A stretch of DNA of 64,000 bases, from contig LN554852.1 in assembly GCA_000953735.1 (NCBI GenBank), positions 372,001 to 436,000 of the forward strand, given 5' to 3'. This DNA comes from Moritella viscosa (GTDB lineage Bacteria; Pseudomonadota; Gammaproteobacteria; Enterobacterales; Moritellaceae). Positions 17,933-25,252 of this stretch are shown one piece after another; position 1 is the first letter of the stretch; each line of letters starts with the position of its first letter. A program made the translations under genes and the position numbers. Under the pieces are notes generated by a model that saw only the letters and a list, made by a program, of their open reading frames with translations, was not told the DNA's origin and searched no databases.

Positions 17933-18046
17933 ATGAAAAAACCAATGAATATTAAGAAGATTCTAACTCTAGTAACAACCTGTCCAGCTTGTGGTCAACG
18001 TGCTTACGATGATGGTAGCTGCCAAGTCTGTGGTCATTCACACTAA
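17933..18046 (+). CDS. 37-residue zinc-ribbon protein
   Basis: A micro-protein starting at ATG 17933 after CAAGGAAACA. It contains TTCPACGQRAYDDGSCQVCG: two CxxC pairs 12 residues apart, the pattern of a zinc ribbon. A longer frame beginning at 17861 overlaps the preceding gene and lacks a ribosome site. Likely co-transcribed with the secreted protein and ended by a terminator. It may bind RNA, DNA or a protein partner. Confidence 0.6.
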   Translation: MKKPMNIKKILTLVTTCPACGQRAYDDGSCQVCGHSH

Positions 18047-18079
18047 CAAGATTAGCTAACAAATTTTAATTTAATCTAC

Positions 18080-18111
18080 GGGTAGTATCAGTAATGGTAT
18101 TGCCCTTTTTT
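18080..18111 (+). terminator. Probable Rho-independent terminator
   Basis: GGGTAGTATC and GGTATTGCCC can pair over 10 positions with some G-U pairs, followed by a T-run. It ends the short operon started at 17653. Confidence 0.6.
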
Positions 18112-18135
18112 ACATCTTTAGTTTAGGAACGATCC

Positions 18136-18645
18136 ATGAGTAAAAAAATAAATAAAAAAGTAAATAACGACGGTGTCGACGGTAGTGATACTGGTAATTT
18201 AAATATTGTTGAATCTACTAATGAAAGCCCCACTAAGCCTAAACATGACCATTTCAGTAATATAGTGCTATCTGGTAAGGGGAAGAAACTTAGTCCTAAG
18301 ACAGGCAACCATGTGTTCTTTAATTTAGCCAAGCATGATGAAGATGGCGAACTCTATCTAAGACTTAGTGGTAATGAGGGCGGCGGGTTACATTCTAAAG
18401 AATGGGTTTTACTACAATCCATCATTACGATCTTAGATGAACAGGCGCAGAAACCATTTAAGAGTACGGTATTGAAATCAGTCTTCAGATCATTAAGTGC
18501 GAACAACTCAGGCTTTCTCGCAGGGATACTTAGATCAAATGATATTGGCTTAATTACCCAATCCGGTAAGAGTGTATTTCTTCATGTATTAGCAACTGAT
18601 TACGAAGAGAAGAAAGCTAAGTTACTTCAGCTAGCGGATGGTTAA
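18136..18645 (+). CDS. hypothetical protein, paralogue of the 14381 gene
   Basis: A 169-residue protein with a Lys/Asn-rich disordered N-terminus that includes a GNC-encoded DGVDGS. The folded region (about 45-160) aligns with the product of 14381-14848: GLHSKEWVLLQSI matches GLFSDELVPIESI and NNSGFLAGILRSNDI matches NNAGFLGAVLKHEGI. No known domain recognised. Its ribosome site is weak (GGAACGATCC). Because the paralogue sits in the integrase operon, both may serve element maintenance. Confidence 0.6.
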   Translation: MSKKINKKVNNDGVDGSDTGNLNIVESTNESPTKPKHDHFSNIVLSGKGKKLSPKTGNHVFFNLAKHDEDGELYLRLSGNEGGGLHSKEWVLLQSIITILDEQAQKPFKSTVLKSVFRSLSANNSGFLAGILRSNDIGLITQSGKSVFLHVLATDYEEKKAKLLQLADG

Positions 18646-18747
18646 TTCGCATCTTCATACGTTCACAGCTAACAAGTACAGATTCAACAACCCACCTCGT
18701 AAACATCATTATGTAACCATCATTAATCAATACTAGGGAGAAATACC

Positions 18748-18834
18748 ATGCCTGCACTTTTCGCTAATCCATTATTTGGGATTGGGTTCATCATTGGCTA
18801 TGCCATCTACAAAGAAATGAACAAGGAAGATTAA
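18748..18834 (+). CDS. 28-residue membrane micro-protein
   Basis: ATG at 18748 follows TAGGGAG. The product has a hydrophobic middle (NPLFGIGFIIGYAIY) then a charged tail KEMNKED, typical of a single-span micro-protein. The next micro-ORF begins one base after its stop and has a similar Gly-rich hydrophobic core, so the pair probably works together. Confidence 0.45.
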   Translation: MPALFANPLFGIGFIIGYAIYKEMNKED

Positions 18835-18835
18835 T

Positions 18836-18919
18836 ATGCCAGTACCATTAATTTACTTAGGATATGGACTCATCACTGGGTTCTTGTTTGCTGCTAAGGA
18901 AAAACGGCAAAATATTTGA
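18836..18919 (+). CDS. 27-residue membrane micro-protein
   Basis: ATG at 18836 starts one base after the previous stop, with AAGGAAGA as ribosome site. The product is hydrophobic (PLIYLGYGLITGFLF) with a basic tail AAKEKRQNI. Tandem small hydrophobic peptides occur as toxins, holin-like proteins or small membrane subunits; none can be chosen here. Confidence 0.45.
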   Translation: MPVPLIYLGYGLITGFLFAAKEKRQNI

Positions 18920-18970
18920 AGTGGTAGTGTTTAAATACTAAATAACCACAGGAGCTAACAGGAGAGTAGT

Positions 18971-19039
18971 ATGGAAATTTACTTCAACTTAGAACTATTT
19001 CACATGCTACAATTAACCAAATTTATCTTCGGCGTGTAG
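18971..19039 (+). CDS. 22-residue possible leader peptide before the methyltransferase
   Basis: ATG at 18971 follows ACAGGAGAG, a strong ribosome site. The product is short and aromatic-rich (EIYFNLELFHMLQL) and ends 52 nt before the methyltransferase start. It may be a leader controlling methyltransferase translation, or another micro-protein. Evidence is the ribosome site and position only. Confidence 0.3.
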   Translation: MEIYFNLELFHMLQLTKFIFGV

Positions 19040-19091
19040 CTCAAGAAGTAAAAAAAATGGTACTCTTTCTGAGTACACAGTAGAGGTAAAA

Positions 19092-20621
19092 ATGACAAAT
19101 AATACAGCCACGGCATTACCATACAATGCTCTAGAAACCTTAGTCAATACAGTAAACGAAATCAGAATTCAAGCAAACGGATTGTTAGATGAAGGTACAC
19201 GAGGCAAGAAAGGTCAATTCATGACCCCAGCCTCTGCTGCTAGTATTCTTGCTGGAATGTTTCGCAATCTCGACGGTGAATTAAACGTACTAGACGCAGG
19301 TGCTGGTGTTGGTTCTTTGACTACATCACTTATAGAGCGCGCTTTAACTGATTTTCAACCTGTATCTATCAGCGCAAATGCTTGGGAGTTGGAAGACGTT
19401 CTAGTTGAAAACTTGACTCGTTCTTTTGCCTTTTGCCAAGAAGCTAGTGCTGAATCTCATGTAGCTTGGAACTCACAGATTAACCAAGTTGATTTCATTC
19501 AAAATGCAGTTGAGCTATTAAAAGCACGTGAAAAGGGTGAAGAAACTGCCACGTTCAACAAAGCTATCTTAAACCCACCTTATTTGAAGATTGCCGCAGC
19601 TAGTGAAGAACGTAAAAAACTACGTAGCGTTGGTGTCGAGACTGGCAACTTGTACTCTTGCTTTGTTACGTTAGCTCTTATGCTGCTGGAAGACGGTGGT
19701 GAGTTGGTGGCAATTACTCCACGTAGTTTCTGCAATGGCCCATACTTCAAAGACTTCCGTCGCATTCTGCTTGATGGTAACAACCTAAGCAAGCTTCACA
19801 TCTTTGAAAGCCGTACTAGAGCTTTCAAAGGCGACAAGGTTCTTCAAGAAAACATTATTTTTCATATCGTGAAAGGTGAAGCTCAAGGTCAAGTTGAGAT
19901 TACATCAAGTACATGTGCCGATGACCCAGCGCCGATTGTCCGTATCGCTGAGTTCAATGAAGTAGTTAACCCGAACAACCCAGACCGTTTTATTCACATC
20001 GTTACTAACGATGAACAGGCAGGTATTGCCACTCGTATAGGTGGCATGCCATGTTCGCTAGAAGACCTTGGTATTCAGGCTAGTACCGGTAAAGTTGTTG
20101 ATTTTCGTACTAAATCGAATCTCCGTCATGACCCAGAAGAAGGTACTGTACCGCTAATCTACCCGATGCACTTCAACAACGGCATGATTGAATATCCGGT
20201 TGAGAGCAAGAAGAAACCAAACGCGATAGCTTTAAACGATGAAACAATAAAACAGATGGTCCCGAACGGTACTTACGTTCTAACCAAGCGTTTAACTTCT
20301 AAAGAAGAAACTCGCAGAATCGTTGCTGGCCTGTACACTGCTGATTTAGCCGATGTTGAAGTAGTTGGATTTGAAAACAAAACGAACTACTTCCACGCAG
20401 ATGGTCAACCTCTAGAAATAGACTTTGCTAAAGGTCTATGGGTTTACTTGAACAGCAATATTGTTGACCAATACTTCCGTCAATTCAACGGTCATACTCA
20501 AGTAAACGCTACCGACCTGCGTACGCTTCGCTACCCAACTCGCGAACAGCTAATCGCTATGGGTGAACAAGTAGAAGCATTCGACCAAGAGTTATTTTAT
20601 GGTCTTGTAGAAAACTTGTAA
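19092..20621 (+). CDS. N6-adenine DNA methyltransferase, PstI/BsuBI type
   Basis: A 509-residue type II DNA methyltransferase that would protect host DNA. The N-terminal KKGQFMTPASAASILA is motif X-like; the SAM-binding motif I is LDAGAGVGSL (D68 onward); the catalytic motif IV is NPPY at 161-164, typical of N6-adenine enzymes. A target-recognition region fills the C-terminal half. Length and order match M.PstI and M.BsuBI (about 500 residues), and the convergent neighbour encodes a matching nuclease. The site may be CTGCAG-like, but this is not provable here. All motifs look intact. Confidence 0.85.
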   Translation: MTNNTATALPYNALETLVNTVNEIRIQANGLLDEGTRGKKGQFMTPASAASILAGMFRNLDGELNVLDAGAGVGSLTTSLIERALTDFQPVSISANAWELEDVLVENLTRSFAFCQEASAESHVAWNSQINQVDFIQNAVELLKAREKGEETATFNKAILNPPYLKIAAASEERKKLRSVGVETGNLYSCFVTLALMLLEDGGELVAITPRSFCNGPYFKDFRRILLDGNNLSKLHIFESRTRAFKGDKVLQENIIFHIVKGEAQGQVEITSSTCADDPAPIVRIAEFNEVVNPNNPDRFIHIVTNDEQAGIATRIGGMPCSLEDLGIQASTGKVVDFRTKSNLRHDPEEGTVPLIYPMHFNNGMIEYPVESKKKPNAIALNDETIKQMVPNGTYVLTKRLTSKEETRRIVAGLYTADLADVEVVGFENKTNYFHADGQPLEIDFAKGLWVYLNSNIVDQYFRQFNGHTQVNATDLRTLRYPTREQLIAMGEQVEAFDQELFYGLVENL

Positions 20622-20636
20622 GACACCAGAAATGAG

Positions 20637-20663
20637 AAGCCGAACGTAATACTCGGCTTTTTC
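20637..20663. terminator. Bidirectional terminator between convergent genes
   Basis: Stem AAGCCGA/TCGGCTT followed by TTTTTC on the plus strand, between the methyltransferase and the convergent small gene. Confidence 0.75.
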
Positions 20664-20919
20664 AATCTTTGTAAATGTTTGATTTCCAGATAGTCACATC
20701 ACACCCGTGACTTTCTTTTTGTCTTGTTGGTTGCACTCGCCCTGTCTTTTCAATAATGCCCTGACGTCTTGCGGCATTCATAACTGGACCTAACCAACGA
20801 GCTTCTTCAGGTTTCTCCAGCCCTGTATCCCAAATATCATCGGGAGTAAATTCATTGTTTGACTCTGCGACTCTAACCACTACTGCATGAGCCTTGTTTC
20901 TCCAAGTTTGTTTATCCAT
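20662..20919 (-). CDS. small winged-helix-like protein beside the restriction gene
   Basis: An 85-residue protein starting at ATG 20919, seven nt after GAGGGTGA; an upstream TTG at 20934 lacks a site. It reads like a small winged helix: FTPDDIWDTGLEKPEEARWL, then GPVMNAARRQGIIEKTG and a basic tail ending VTIWKSN. Similar small proteins appear in phages and accessory DNA. It lies 28 bp after the nuclease gene on the same strand, so it could be a control protein, but an anti-restriction or unrelated role is equally open. Confidence 0.5.
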   Translation of the reverse strand: MDKQTWRNKAHAVVVRVAESNNEFTPDDIWDTGLEKPEEARWLGPVMNAARRQGIIEKTGRVQPTRQKESHGCDVTIWKSNIYKD

Positions 20920-20947
20920 TGTCACCCTCAACAATCCTAATGTTAAA

Positions 20948-21945
20948 TTATTGCTTTATATGCATATTACGTGATGGATCCTCGCGGATCCACAAGTACG
21001 TATCATCAGCCAAGTTCTTCAAAGCTGATTGACGAGCTGCGGCTTTCTTCCATGTCAGGTAAGTTGTAGTAAAACCAACACCTGATTTACCGTTTCGCTC
21101 TGAAAATGCTTCTAGGCTTTGTTTCTTATGGATATCAACTTCACCATCGCTAGTAACTGCTTCGATAACCCACAAATGGTTTGTTTCTGGATTCAACAAA
21201 AGAACATCAGGCATTGCATCGATAATAGTCAATTCTAGACCTGCCGCGGCTAACGTAGAGCGTTCGGTGTCTGTAATACGGTCACCGTCACCATCATCAA
21301 CGTAAACAACTTCATAACCTTCAAGGAAGCGTGGTGCGTATACTTCATGACTTAGACGAATCAAGCGACTATGTGGAGTTTCTACTGAATCTGCCGTTTC
21401 TTGAGCTTGAGATGCTTGGAGTGCTAGTCGCTCACGTTTAACATCTTCATCCATCCATGTAGCCGCCAAAGCTCTCCATTCATCTTCTGGAGCTTGGAGA
21501 ATAGAAAAGAAATCGAGAGATAGACGATAAGCTGAATTTGCCGATTTAGCTACGGGATGACCAGGGCTGAACTCGGCATTTGAATCTAAGTAAACTTTTT
21601 CGATTGCGCCGACTTCCCAAAATGGCTTCAGCCAGTAGTCACGGCCTTCACGGTCAAGTTTGATGTTTCTACCACGTTGGAGAATACCTACGTGAGTACC
21701 GATATGAGCAACAGAAGCACCATCACAGAAACGAAGTTCTTGTCTTGCTGCTTTTGGATACAACTGTGTTCATCACACAAAAGCGAGTACACAACATCGA
21801 TTTTGTTGTCGTTTGACTGGTCAATCTCGGCTAGTACTTCACGTACTCGTTGCTTCGATACACCTTGATAACTGTCTGGAACAACTTGCTCTCCAGATGC
21901 TTGTGCTACGTTTCTTCGCTCAATCATATCGTCTTCAATGCTCAT
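20948..21945 (-). pseudogene. BsuBI/PstI-like restriction endonuclease, frameshifted
   Basis: Two frames make one protein of about 332 residues, close to PstI (326). The first frame starts at ATG 21945 (MSIEDDMIERRNVAQ) and carries a helix-turn-helix-like N-terminus. Near 21763 the reading must shift: VVYSLLCDEHS then YPKAARQELRFCDG in the next frame. Adding one T in AGTTGTAT restores the frame. The catalytic part is GDRITDTE...MPDVLLL...VIEAVTSDGEV, the BsuBI/PstI C-terminal domain. As read, the enzyme is broken while its methyltransferase is intact, which is the survivable state. A sequencing error would also explain it. Confidence 0.75.
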
Positions 21946-22035
21946 ATGTACCCTTTATATTTTTAACCAATCTAAGTCTAAAACTTTAAATCTTTGTTCC
22001 ATAGATTATTTCTTTGCTAAATCTATATCCCTAAC

Positions 22036-22979
22036 TAAATACATATTACCTAATTACCTGATACATAACCACATTACCCAACACCTAAATCTTAGATCGC
22101 TGGGTCTGTCACATTAGTCAGGCCCTAGATTACCTTCCCATGCCTTACGCTAACTGATCTCTAGAACTAATGATTACACCCAATTGGTTGACGGCGTCGA
22201 CGCTCCTGTAACATGCCTGTCTTAGACTTCGAATCTAGCCTAGATTTAACTGATTTTTGCATTTTCCTCGACGGTGACGACGGTAATTTAGGATTGATCA
22301 TTAGATGTGATTCTCGACGACGATGTCACTAGATTGATTATTTTTTTTGAATTGTATTTTTGATGGATGTGACTGGTGATTCTATTCATTTGATTTCACC
22401 TGTTGATCACGACTAGATCGCCCCCTAAATCCCCCGTAACAGCAGAACTAACGATATGAGCATGAATACCAATCTGTGAATTAATGGCTGGTTCTAGCTG
22501 GTAGAATTCATTACTTAACAGATTAAGTGAATAGCATTGAGATATAACAGACCAATTACCATCCGTGGCAATTGGTCATACTTATTCAACATTCGATTCT
22601 AATTGTATTTAGGCTTACTCATATCTGAGTTTTATTAGCGTTATTCCATCAGGTTAATAAATTAAATATATATTAATAACTGGATCCCAAGGAACGGAAT
22701 GTTGGTTATATATTTGTTAGCTAAGTCTGTAAAAAACTGGTGCTGTAATTGGCTGGTGTTACTTTGTATGCAGATTGATTGTGATGAGGTTACGCTAATG
22801 AATATGACTGTTGATATGTAATATGAGATTACTGAGGGAAATATAGTGCTGTGGTAATTTGATTAGTTTTTTTGATTGAGTCGGTGGACAGGACAATAGT
22901 TGAATTAAGCTGAGACAGGATATGGAAAGGCGGATAAAAGAAAAGGCTTACAGATTTCTCCATAAGCCTTATCAAGAAT
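22036..22979. repeat. Element-end repeat, copy C (R arm)
   Basis: This direct copy of 1282-2205 lies immediately downstream of the intact tRNA. It carries the 28-nt hairpin (22550-22577), GNC tracts (22188-22203, 22267-22284, 22312-22329) and about 35 bp more than copy A between two of those tracts. No gene is visible. With copy A it forms direct repeats 20.7 kb apart that could delete or circularise the element by homologous recombination. Confidence 0.9.
22934..22970 (-). terminator. tRNA-Ile2 terminator
   Basis: Reading the minus strand, AAGGCTTA and TAAGCCTT pair and are followed by TTCTTTTA, just after the tRNA. Copies of the same structure follow both tRNA fragments in repeats A and B, so the terminator moves with the element end. 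Confidence 0.75.
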
Positions 22980-23056
22980 TGGTGGGCCCTCGCAGACTTG
23001 AACTGCGGACCTGCCGATTATGAGTCGGATGCTCTAACCAACTGAGCTAAGGGCCC
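22980..23056 (-). tRNA. tRNA-Ile2 (anticodon CAU)
   Basis: A 77-nt cloverleaf on the minus strand from GGGCCCTTAGC to the encoded CCA. Acceptor arms GGGCCCT/AGGGCCC, T-stem CGCAG/CTGCG and anticodon loop CTCATAA are all clear. The sequence follows E. coli ileX (tRNA-Ile2), whose C34 is changed to lysidine by TilS to read AUA, and ileX also lies near rpoD. A Met tRNA is less likely given the stem sequences. Its 3' half is the integration target of the adjacent element. Confidence 0.9.
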
Positions 23057-23170
23057 TGATCTCTCGAACGTTCTTTATGACGTCTTAAGATGCAGAAAGT
23101 ATATAAGTATACTTTCTGCGTGTCTAGGCTATATTCAATAACTTAGACAAGAAACCCGCTAACTGCTCAA

Positions 23171-25003
23171 TTATTCATCTAAGAAGCTACGAAGCTGTTC
23201 GCTACGACTAGGATGACGTAATTTACGTAATGCCTTTGCTTCAATTTGACGAATACGCTCACGCGTTACATCGAACTGTTTACCCACTTCTTCAAGTGTG
23301 TGGTCTGTATTCATATCGATACCAAAACGCATACGCAGTACTTTAGCTTCACGGGCTGTTAGGCCTGCTAGTACGTCGTCTGTCGCGCCTTTAAGGCTAT
23401 CTTTTGTTGCAGCGTCAACTGGTAAAGAGAGCGTTGTATCTTCAATGAAATCACCTAAGTGAGAATCTTCATCATCACCGATTGGCGTTTCCATTGAGAT
23501 TGGCTCTTTAGCAATCTTCAATACTTTACGAATACGATCTTCTGGCATCATCATGCGCTCAGCCAATTCTTCTGGCGTTGCTTCACGGCCCATCTCTTGC
23601 AGCATTTGACGCGAAATACGATTCAGTTTATTGATTGTTTCAATCATATGCACTGGAATACGGATTGTACGCGCTTGGTCAGCAATAGAACGTGTGATTG
23701 CCTGACGGATCCACCATGTAGCGTAAGTCGAGAATTTGTAACCACGACGGTATTCAAACTTATCTACGGCTTTCATCAGACCGATGTTACCTTCCTGGAT
23801 TAAATCGAGGAACTGTAGACCACGGTTGGTGTATTTTTTTGCAATTGAAATTACTAGACGTAAGTTCGCTTCAACCATTTCTTTTTTCGCACGGCGGGCT
23901 TTTGCTTCACCAATACTCATACGACGGTTGATGTTTTTGATCTGTGAAATAGACAGACCTGTAGTACTTTCTACTAATTTTAATTTGTTAATGCAACGGC
24001 GTACGTCAAAGTCGATGCGTTGTAATGCTTGCGCATAAGGTGCCGCTGATTGTTGTGCTTTTTCAAACCAAGCTATGTCAGTTTCGTGGCCAGCAAATGC
24101 TTCAACGAATGCTGCTTTTGGCATTTTGCATTGTTCAACACACATCTTGATCACAAGACGTTCTTGAACGCGTACGTGATCCATCATGTCACGCATGCTA
24201 TTTACAATGCGATCAAACTGTTTTGGGATCAGACGGAAAGTACGGAATACTTCACTTAGCATTTCAACGTGAAGACGTGTTTTCGGGTGTTCTAAACCGT
24301 CTTCTTTAATGCCTTTCAGTAATGCAGTATGGTATTTGCGTAATTCGGCAAATTTCTCAGCTGCTTCTTCAGGATCTGGGCCTTTGTTGCCTTCTTCCTC
24401 TTCTTCGTCATCATCGTCAGCATTATCAGAGTCAGTTTCTTTGGTTGGAACTTCTGAACCGATATGTGTTGCTGTTGGTGCTACATCGTCTGCATTTGGA
24501 TCGATGAAACCAGTGATGATGTCACTTAAACGTGTTTCTTCAGCAAGGAACTTGTCATATTCAGCTAATAACGAGTTAATTGCTTCAGGGTATTCTGCAA
24601 CGGCAGTTTGTACCGCATAGATACCTTCTTCAATTCGTTTGGCAATTTTGATCTCGCCTTCACGAGTCAATAATTCAACGGTACCCATCTCACGCATGTA
24701 CATACGTACAGGATCGGTAGTTCGGCCAATTTCAGATTCTACAGAAGCAAGCGCTGCGGCTGCAGCTTCTGCGGCATCGTCATCTGGTGCCGTTGTATTT
24801 TCTGCCATCAACAAATCATCTGCATCAGGTGCTGTTTCTAGCACTTGAATACCCATGTCATTGATCATTTGAATAATATCTTCAACCTGATCTGAGTCCA
24901 CAATATCTTGTGGTAAGTGATCATTTACTTCTGCATATGTTAGGTAACCTTGTTCTTTACCTTTAGCTACAAGAAGTTTTAATTGTGATTGAGGGGATTC
25001 CAT
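23171..25003 (-). CDS. rpoD: RNA polymerase sigma factor RpoD (sigma-70)
   Basis: The housekeeping sigma factor, 610 residues, which directs RNA polymerase to most promoters. Region 1.1 is at the N-terminus, a long acidic stretch (around 195-210, [11 protein letters not shown]) sits in the non-conserved region, region 2 holds [15 protein letters not shown], and region 4 ends in the -35-binding helix [17 protein letters not shown]. All are complete and near the usual 613-residue length. It is the last gene of the rpsU-dnaG-rpoD operon. Start at 25003 gives [11 protein letters not shown] as in relatives. Confidence 0.98.
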   Translation of the reverse strand: MESPQSQLKLLVAKGKEQGYLTYAEVNDHLPQDIVDSDQVEDIIQMINDMGIQVLETAPDADDLLMAENTTAPDDDAAEAAAAALASVESEIGRTTDPVRMYMREMGTVELLTREGEIKIAKRIEEGIYAVQTAVAEYPEAINSLLAEYDKFLAEETRLSDIITGFIDPNADDVAPTATHIGSEVPTKETDSDNADDDDEEEEEGNKGPDPEEAAEKFAELRKYHTALLKGIKEDGLEHPKTRLHVEMLSEVFRTFRLIPKQFDRIVNSMRDMMDHVRVQERLVIKMCVEQCKMPKAAFVEAFAGHETDIAWFEKAQQSAAPYAQALQRIDFDVRRCINKLKLVESTTGLSISQIKNINRRMSIGEAKARRAKKEMVEANLRLVISIAKKYTNRGLQFLDLIQEGNIGLMKAVDKFEYRRGYKFSTYATWWIRQAITRSIADQARTIRIPVHMIETINKLNRISRQMLQEMGREATPEELAERMMMPEDRIRKVLKIAKEPISMETPIGDDEDSHLGDFIEDTTLSLPVDAATKDSLKGATDDVLAGLTAREAKVLRMRFGIDMNTDHTLEEVGKQFDVTRERIRQIEAKALRKLRHPSRSEQLRSFLDE

Positions 25004-25252
25004 AGAATACTTCCACTCCGGTGACGTGGTTCAAAGATACAGACGCAAAAGCACTGCGCAAACAAAGCAGTATAGTGCTAAACGGTGCTTTTTTCTACTT
25101 GTTGGTATAATTATGTGGTCAAAATGCGCGTAATTTTAACTTTTATCACGTTATATTAGGCGAAAGCTTTTAACTCAGTGTTATAAATCGATTTAATTCG
25201 ACTCTTTTTTGTTAGTTCATTAAATGGGGTTTAATGGATCATATTTCAAGCA

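Larger units (their letters stand above)
1438..22329. repeat. Dispersed GNC-triplet (GTCGAC-type) tracts
   Basis: Short GC-rich runs of GTC, GAC and GGC/GGT triplets recur across the AT-rich element. Positions include 1438-1455, 1517-1535, 1540-1555, 2336-2352, 2588-2598, 2609-2623, 12028-12046, 12825-12863, 14179-14200, 14981-14996, 15008-15021, 16116-16136, 17867-17884, 18166-18185, 19269-19278, 22188-22203, 22267-22284 and 22312-22329. Many contain GTCGACG. Inside genes they are always read as GTC/GAC codons (peptides such as VGVDGE, DGVDE, VDDVGEG, VVDVDK, DGVDGS), although nearby codons prefer GAT and GTT. By eye, GTCGAC occurs only about three times in the 41 kb of flanking core DNA. 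Function is unknown. Confidence 0.75.
2251..22979. mobile_element. Composite tRNA-Ile2-integrated element
   Basis: The DNA between the tRNA fragment at 2206-2250 and the intact tRNA at 22980 behaves as one or more integrative elements. It is AT-rich, carries a tyrosine integrase, a polymerase/ATPase pair and a restriction-modification system, and is bounded by tRNA-derived direct repeats. An inverted junction (copy B) lies inside it. L arms flank the 2.4-12 kb module and R arms flank the 13-22 kb module, which suggests that two elements stacked in tandem were scrambled by an inversion. No conjugation genes or phage structural genes were seen, so transfer would need help from another element. 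Confidence 0.7.

Noticed and set aside
1438-22329. GNC tracts as a CRISPR array
   Set aside because: Tracts are short, irregularly spaced over 20 kb, variable in sequence and have no spacers or cas genes.
2251-22979. Element as a prophage or conjugative element
   Set aside because: No capsid, tail, terminase, lysis, relaxase or type IV secretion genes could be recognised.
22980-23056. tRNA as a methionine tRNA
   Set aside because: Anticodon CAU fits, but the acceptor and anticodon stems and the place near rpoD match tRNA-Ile2 (ileX).
23597-24848. Plus-strand open frames across rpoD
   Set aside because: They are shadow frames of a highly conserved gene on the other strand with no ribosome sites.
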